From Candidatus Eisenbergiella stercorigallinarum (lineage in GTDB: Bacteria > Bacillota > Clostridia > Lachnospirales > Lachnospiraceae), in assembly GCA_019120525.1 (NCBI GenBank), contig DWUW01000273.1, positions 1-12,437 of the forward strand: 12,437 nt of DNA, given 5' to 3'. Positions 8,713-12,437 of the stretch are shown here, piece after piece. The notes below the pieces were generated by a model that did not search any database, was not told the DNA's origin, and worked only from the letters and a program-made list of their open reading frames with translations. Positions within the stretch are counted from its first letter, which is position 1. Each line of letters starts with the position of its first letter. A program made the translations under genes and the position numbers.

Positions 8713-11700
8713 ATGGCAGACAGAAAAAACTTTTGTCCAGGCTGTATGCGGGAATGGGAAGAAAACATACGGGATGGAAAAGCGGCTGATACGGGAACAG
8801 GCGGCCGGAATGAAAAAATTTCAGCCGGGCAGCGCTGCCCTTACTGCGGTTTTTCTGAAGCTGAATATCAGCAGAATCCCCGCTGCCTGCCCCTAAATAC
8901 CATTCTTGCCGGAAAATACCTGGTGGGGAAAGTCCTCGGTGAGGGCGGCTTCGGCATCACTTACATGGGTTATGACCTGAACATGAAGGCCCGCATCGCC
9001 ATCAAGGAATACTTCCCCGTGGAGCTGGTCAGCCGCGACACCACCCGCCTCACTTCGCCGGACGGAAAGCCCGTTTCCGGCGACAGGAGCGACCGCGTCA
9101 TCTCCTTAAGCGGTGAGAAGAGCAAAACCTGCCAGCAGGGCCTGAAAAAGTACGTGGACGAGGCCAGAAATGTATCCCAATTCGCGGACATCCCCGGCAT
9201 CGTATCGGTAAAGGATTTTTTCTATGAAAACAACACCGCCTACATCGTGATGGAGTACATAGAGGGGATCAGCCTGAAGGAGTATCTGAAGCAGAGGGGC
9301 GGGAAGCTTTCCGAGGAAGAAGCCCTCGCCATCCTGCGTCCTGTGCTGGAAGCGCTGAAAAAGGTACACGCGGCGGGGATCGTACATCGGGACATCAGTC
9401 CGGACAATATCATGCTGACCTTTACCGGAAAAGGGGAAGCGGGAGCAGGGCAATCAGATATTTCTGCAGTTTACGGGAATATCAGCGCGGTAAAGCTGAT
9501 CGACTTCGGCGCGGCCCGTATGACGTCGAAAAACGACCAGAAGTCTCTGACCATTATTTTAAAACACGGCTACGCCCCGGAGGAACAGTACCGTTCCCAC
9601 GGCGAACAGGGTCCGTGGACAGATGTGTATGCCCTCTGCGCCGTGCTTTACCGGATGCTCACCGGGAAGGTGCCGGAGCCTGCCATGGATCGGTTATTTT
9701 CTGACAATTTGAAGCGCCCGGAAGAACTGGGGGTGAAGGTCAGTCCTGCGGTATCCGAAGCCATCATGCGCGGCCTGGCGGTGAAGAAAGAAGACCGGAT
9801 TCAGAGCGTGCGGGAGCTGATGGATGCGCTGGATGCGGGGAAGAAGATAAAAAAAGCAGGACAGAAAGAACAGCGCCGTATTTTCACAATGGCGGCTCTT
9901 GCGGCAGGTATGCTGGTTCTGGTTGTGGCAGCAGCGGGAATCGGGATGACTTTTTGGACAGAAAAAGACAGAAACATCGAAGAAAAGGATATGGAACAGG
10001 CAGAGATGTCCGCGCAGAGTGGACAAAATCTGAATGTGAGCCAGGCTGCGGGAAAAGGGCAGGAAGGCAATTTTACCGCCTCCGAAGAGACACAGGGAGA
10101 TCCTGTGGAAGCTGTGGGAGAGGAACTTTCCCTGGAGCAGGAGACGGAGGAAATCGGGGAAGCTCTTGTAACGCGGACGCCTCAGACCGCCATGGCCTCT
10201 GGAAACAGGCATATGGTGGCAATGCAGGAAGACGGAACAGTGAAAGGGATGGGGGTCAATACCGAAGGTCAGTTGGAGGTTGAGGATTGGAAAAGGATCG
10301 CAGCCGTCGCGGCAGGAAGAACCTTTTCCGCGGGGCTGAGGGAGGACGGAACGCTTGTCATTGCCGGAGAACTGGAAGCTGCAGACGAGGTAGAACGATG
10401 GGAAAACGTGGTGGAAATTGCGGCAGAAGATACGACGCTGTTTGCGCTTACTGCGGATGGGACTATTCTGAGCAATGAAAAATATGGGGAGACGGGCGCG
10501 TATTATGAGTGGAAGGATATCGCCCATATTGCTTGCTCAAATTATTGTTTTTCCGCCCTTACCCGGGATGGAACGGTGTTGAATGAGATTACCCGGGAGA
10601 ACATTGATTTCGGCAGTCCGGCAAGGATAGAAGGATGGACGGACGTAAAACATCTGATCGTTGCACAGTACGCTGTGTTCGGCATCACGGAAGAGGGAGA
10701 TGTCCGTTCCGCGCTCATTTTGGATGCGGTGCCGGAGACCTCTTACGATTTTACGGGAATTGAAAGCTTTCATGACATTACGGCTTTCTATTCAGACGGA
10801 GGGTTCTGGCAGTTTGGTGTCAGAGAGGATGGAAGCCTGTGCGTCGCAGGAAGGACAGAGGATGCGGAACGCCGTCCTCTTCTGGAAAGAGTGGAGGAGT
10901 GGAAGGAACTGCAGAGCTTTACCGGCGTGGATTACAGAGGAAGATATGTGGGGCTGAAAAAAGACGGAAGCCTGGTAACGGACAGTCTGAGTTATGGTAA
11001 CAGTACGCCGGAAACCATGGAAAATCTGGAGTGGATCACTTTTCTGGATGGACAGGATCTGGCGGGCGTGACAAGGGATGGAAAGGCGCTGACATTTTCT
11101 CAGGGCACCGACATTATGGTGCTTGACGGGATTTCGGAGATCAGCCAGGTATGCAGCTTCTATGGTTTCTCATCCGGCATACACGGATATTTATGTCTGG
11201 ATCAAAACGGCCGGATGATTGGAGTACCCGAGACGCCGGGAGAGGCCGCAGCATGGGAAGGGCTTAGCCAGATCGTGACGCCCTGGACATATGGGGATTT
11301 TGCCGCCGGACTTTTTCAGGATGGAACAGTCAGGGTGCTGCTGCCGGAGGAGCAGGGGGAAAGAATGGGAGGTTTGCGGAAAGCGGAGGAATGGACAGGG
11401 ATCAAACAGCTTGCATGCGCGCAGGGAAGTATTTTCGGACTGCGTGAGGACGGTTCCGTACAGGCATTGATGGCAAATGGGGCGGAACGCGAGCTGCCGG
11501 ATGAATGGATAGATATTGCGGCTATTTTTTCCGGACCGGATGTGGGCGCGGTGCGTAAGGACGGAACCGCTGTGATCGACCAGCCGGAGGACAATGAGTA
11601 CGGCCAGAAAAATGTGAGCGGTTGGGAAAATCTGACTCAGCTTGCTCTGAGCGAAAGCCATACGGTAGGACTGCGTGCGGATGGCACTGTGGTCGCAGTC

Positions 11701-11832
11701 GGGAGCAACACTTCCGGCCAGTGCGATGTGGAAGACTGGACGGACATTGTATATGTGGCGGCCAGTAATGACTGTACACTGGGAATCCGCGCGGACGGCA
11801 CTCTTGCCATTGCCGGAGCGGTTGGATGGTAA
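8713..11832 (+). CDS. Zinc-ribbon, RCC1-repeat receptor Ser/Thr kinase, copy 4 (complete)
   Basis: A 1039-residue protein and the only copy here with an N-terminal Cys4 zinc ribbon (CPGC at 8-11, CPYC at 42-45) ahead of the kinase. The start at 8713 is preferred to the in-frame ATG at 8701 because a GGAGGT ribosome site lies between them at proper spacing. Kinase residues: GEGGFG 76-81, K98, E150, HRD 225-227, N232, DFG 264-266, GYAPEEQY. The N-lobe insert is the shortest in the array (112-128). The membrane helix (about 391-414) resembles that of copy 2. The Glu/Gln-rich linker leads to 14 RCC1-like repeats (about 498-1039), introduced by VTRTPQT and ending AGAVGW, most like copy 3. The zinc ribbon may be the ancestral arrangement of the family, with the other copies having lost it; that is inference. 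The gap to copy 5 is 83 nt, the longest in the array. Confidence 0.95.
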   Translation: MADRKNFCPGCMREWEENIRDGKAADTGTGGRNEKISAGQRCPYCGFSEAEYQQNPRCLPLNTILAGKYLVGKVLGEGGFGITYMGYDLNMKARIAIKEYFPVELVSRDTTRLTSPDGKPVSGDRSDRVISLSGEKSKTCQQGLKKYVDEARNVSQFADIPGIVSVKDFFYENNTAYIVMEYIEGISLKEYLKQRGGKLSEEEALAILRPVLEALKKVHAAGIVHRDISPDNIMLTFTGKGEAGAGQSDISAVYGNISAVKLIDFGAARMTSKNDQKSLTIILKHGYAPEEQYRSHGEQGPWTDVYALCAVLYRMLTGKVPEPAMDRLFSDNLKRPEELGVKVSPAVSEAIMRGLAVKKEDRIQSVRELMDALDAGKKIKKAGQKEQRRIFTMAALAAGMLVLVVAAAGIGMTFWTEKDRNIEEKDMEQAEMSAQSGQNLNVSQAAGKGQEGNFTASEETQGDPVEAVGEELSLEQETEEIGEALVTRTPQTAMASGNRHMVAMQEDGTVKGMGVNTEGQLEVEDWKRIAAVAAGRTFSAGLREDGTLVIAGELEAADEVERWENVVEIAAEDTTLFALTADGTILSNEKYGETGAYYEWKDIAHIACSNYCFSALTRDGTVLNEITRENIDFGSPARIEGWTDVKHLIVAQYAVFGITEEGDVRSALILDAVPETSYDFTGIESFHDITAFYSDGGFWQFGVREDGSLCVAGRTEDAERRPLLERVEEWKELQSFTGVDYRGRYVGLKKDGSLVTDSLSYGNSTPETMENLEWITFLDGQDLAGVTRDGKALTFSQGTDIMVLDGISEISQVCSFYGFSSGIHGYLCLDQNGRMIGVPETPGEAAAWEGLSQIVTPWTYGDFAAGLFQDGTVRVLLPEEQGERMGGLRKAEEWTGIKQLACAQGSIFGLREDGSVQALMANGAERELPDEWIDIAAIFSGPDVGAVRKDGTAVIDQPEDNEYGQKNVSGWENLTQLALSESHTVGLRADGTVVAVGSNTSGQCDVEDWTDIVYVAASNDCTLGIRADGTLAIAGAVGW
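8734..8847 (+). other. Zinc ribbon coding segment, copy 4 only
   Basis: Two CxxC knuckles (CPGC and CPYC, the second followed by G) 30 residues apart form a probable Cys4 zinc-binding ribbon before the kinase glycine loop. In copies 2, 3 and 5 the matching place holds a short cysteine-free leader, MDQNKIWESF plus about eight residues, before the shared NPRxLxxNT segment. The metal is inferred from the motif. Confidence 0.8.
10204..11829 (+). repeat. 14 RCC1-like repeats, outer domain of copy 4 (type B)
   Basis: Fourteen hairpins by hand count, from MQEDGTVKGMG to the terminal IRADGTLAIAGAVGW. The mid-domain motif GNSTPETMENLEW is at 10996-11034 between hairpins 7 and 8. Repeat 13 (LRADGTVVAVGSNTSGQ) is the best RCC1 match. 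Several repeats share register-specific residues with the same-numbered repeat of copy 3 (for example GAVRKDGTA against GAIRKDGTA in repeat 12), so the domains align end to end without gained or lost repeats. Confidence 0.8.
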
Positions 11833-11901
11833 CGGCTCGGGCAAAAAGGCGGAGAGTTTGTGTGCATTTTTGAAGCTCCAGTAAAAAAATCCTTGTGAAT
11901 G

Positions 11902-11907
11902 AAAGGA
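11902..11907 (+). promoter_or_regulatory. Ribosome binding site of copy 5
   Basis: AAAGGA with eight nt to ATG 11916, a moderate match at normal spacing. The 83-nt gap in which it lies holds no clear hairpin-plus-T terminator or convincing promoter. Confidence 0.6.
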
Positions 11908-11915
11908 AAACAGAG

Positions 11916-11977
11916 ATGGATCAGAATAAAATCTGGGAAAGCTTTGGAATCAAAACAGACAAACAGAATCCCCGCGC
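11916..11977 (+). repeat. 62-nt exact repeat at start of copy 5 (partner 5556-5617)
   Basis: Exact copy of the start of copy 3. The match becomes imperfect beyond this point but remains high through the visible kinase N-lobe. Confidence 0.9.
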
Positions 11978-12437
11978 CCTGGCGGTGAACACGGTTCTTG
12001 CCGGAAAGTATCTGGTAGGCCCGGTGCTGGGTGAAGGCGGATTCGGAATTACATACGCGGGGTACGACCTGAACATGGAAACCCGGATCGCCATCAAGGA
12101 ATATTTTCCTGTGGAGCTGGTCACAAGGGATACCACCCGGCGGAGCGCGGGTGATAGCGGCGCGGCATCCGGAGGCGCTGTCTCCGGCAGTTCTGTGTCA
12201 GGCGCATTTGCGTCCAATAATCTGGCATCTGGCAGCAGCGCGTCCGTGAGCGGCGTTTCCTCTTCCGGTGGCGGAAGCGACCGGGTGATCTCCCTAAGCG
12301 GCGAAAAGAGCAAAACCTACCAGCAGGGGCTGAAAAAATATGTGGATGAGGCCCGCAACGTATCCCAGTTCGCGGACATCCCCGGCATCGTGTCGGTGAA
12401 GGATTTCTTTTATGAAAATAACACCGCCTATATCGTG
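11916..12437 (+). CDS. RCC1-type receptor Ser/Thr kinase, copy 5 (3' truncated by window edge)
   Basis: 174 codons are visible, all kinase N-lobe, and the frame is still open at the edge. It starts at ATG 11916, eight nt after an AAGGA ribosome site, with the MDQNKIWESF leader shared by copies 2 and 3. Visible landmarks are GEGGFG (39-44), K61 in AIKEYFP, the longest Ser/Gly/Ala-rich insert in the array (75-123), and helix C with its glutamate in DEARNVSQF (about 144-152). The first 62 nt are identical to the start of copy 3, and the end of the insert (GVSSSGGGSD) is also shared with copy 3, so those two are close relatives at this end. A membrane helix and RCC1-like outer domain are expected downstream by analogy only; they lie outside the window. 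Confidence 0.93.
   Translation, partial: MDQNKIWESFGIKTDKQNPRALAVNTVLAGKYLVGPVLGEGGFGITYAGYDLNMETRIAIKEYFPVELVTRDTTRRSAGDSGAASGGAVSGSSVSGAFASNNLASGSSASVSGVSSSGGGSDRVISLSGEKSKTYQQGLKKYVDEARNVSQFADIPGIVSVKDFFYENNTAYIV

Noticed and set aside
796..11829. The direct repeats considered as a CRISPR-like or satellite array.
   Set aside because: The periodicity is in protein-coding RCC1 repeats with divergent DNA, with no conserved palindromic repeats or spacers of uniform length.
11833..11915. Possible terminator or promoter in the 83-nt gap before copy 5.
   Set aside because: Only a short ggag/ctcc pairing with a long loop is visible and no T-run follows it; the TTGTGT element has no good -10 partner at 17 nt.

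Overview
The window is a head-to-tail array of five paralogous genes, all on the + strand and nothing else: two are cut by the window edges (first and fifth) and three are complete. Each encodes a single-pass membrane receptor-type kinase: a cytoplasmic Hanks-type Ser/Thr protein kinase at the N-terminus, a basic juxtamembrane stretch, one membrane helix, an acidic linker, and a large outer-face domain built of RCC1-like beta-propeller repeats. Gaps between genes are 39, 35, 43 and 83 nt, with no convincing terminator or promoter, so the array reads as one operon that continues past both edges.

The organism looks like a low-to-mid GC Gram-positive of the Clostridia, most likely Lachnospiraceae. 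This rests on purine-rich AGGAG-type ribosome sites, roughly balanced base composition, and the kinase subtype (HRDISPDN catalytic loop, GYAPEEQY activation-segment end, optional N-terminal zinc ribbon), which I associate with that group from memory. No taxonomic marker gene is present.

Layout: copy 1 (1-2385, 5' cut just before the DFG motif), copy 2 (2425-5520), copy 3 (5556-8669), copy 4 (8713-11832, the only one with a Cys4 zinc ribbon), copy 5 (11916 to the edge, N-lobe only). The kinase parts are nearly interchangeable, while the outer domains have diverged strongly and fall into two types: copies 1 and 2 (ending AGSLY) and copies 3 and 4 (ending AGxVGW). By hand count every outer domain has exactly 14 repeat hairpins, which fits two seven-bladed propellers, and a short conserved motif lies between repeats 7 and 8 in all four.

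The plausible reading is a family of co-expressed surface sensors that share one intracellular output and differ in what they bind outside. The ligands and substrates cannot be read from the sequence. DNA tracts shared between non-adjacent copies point to ongoing recombination or gene conversion within the array.
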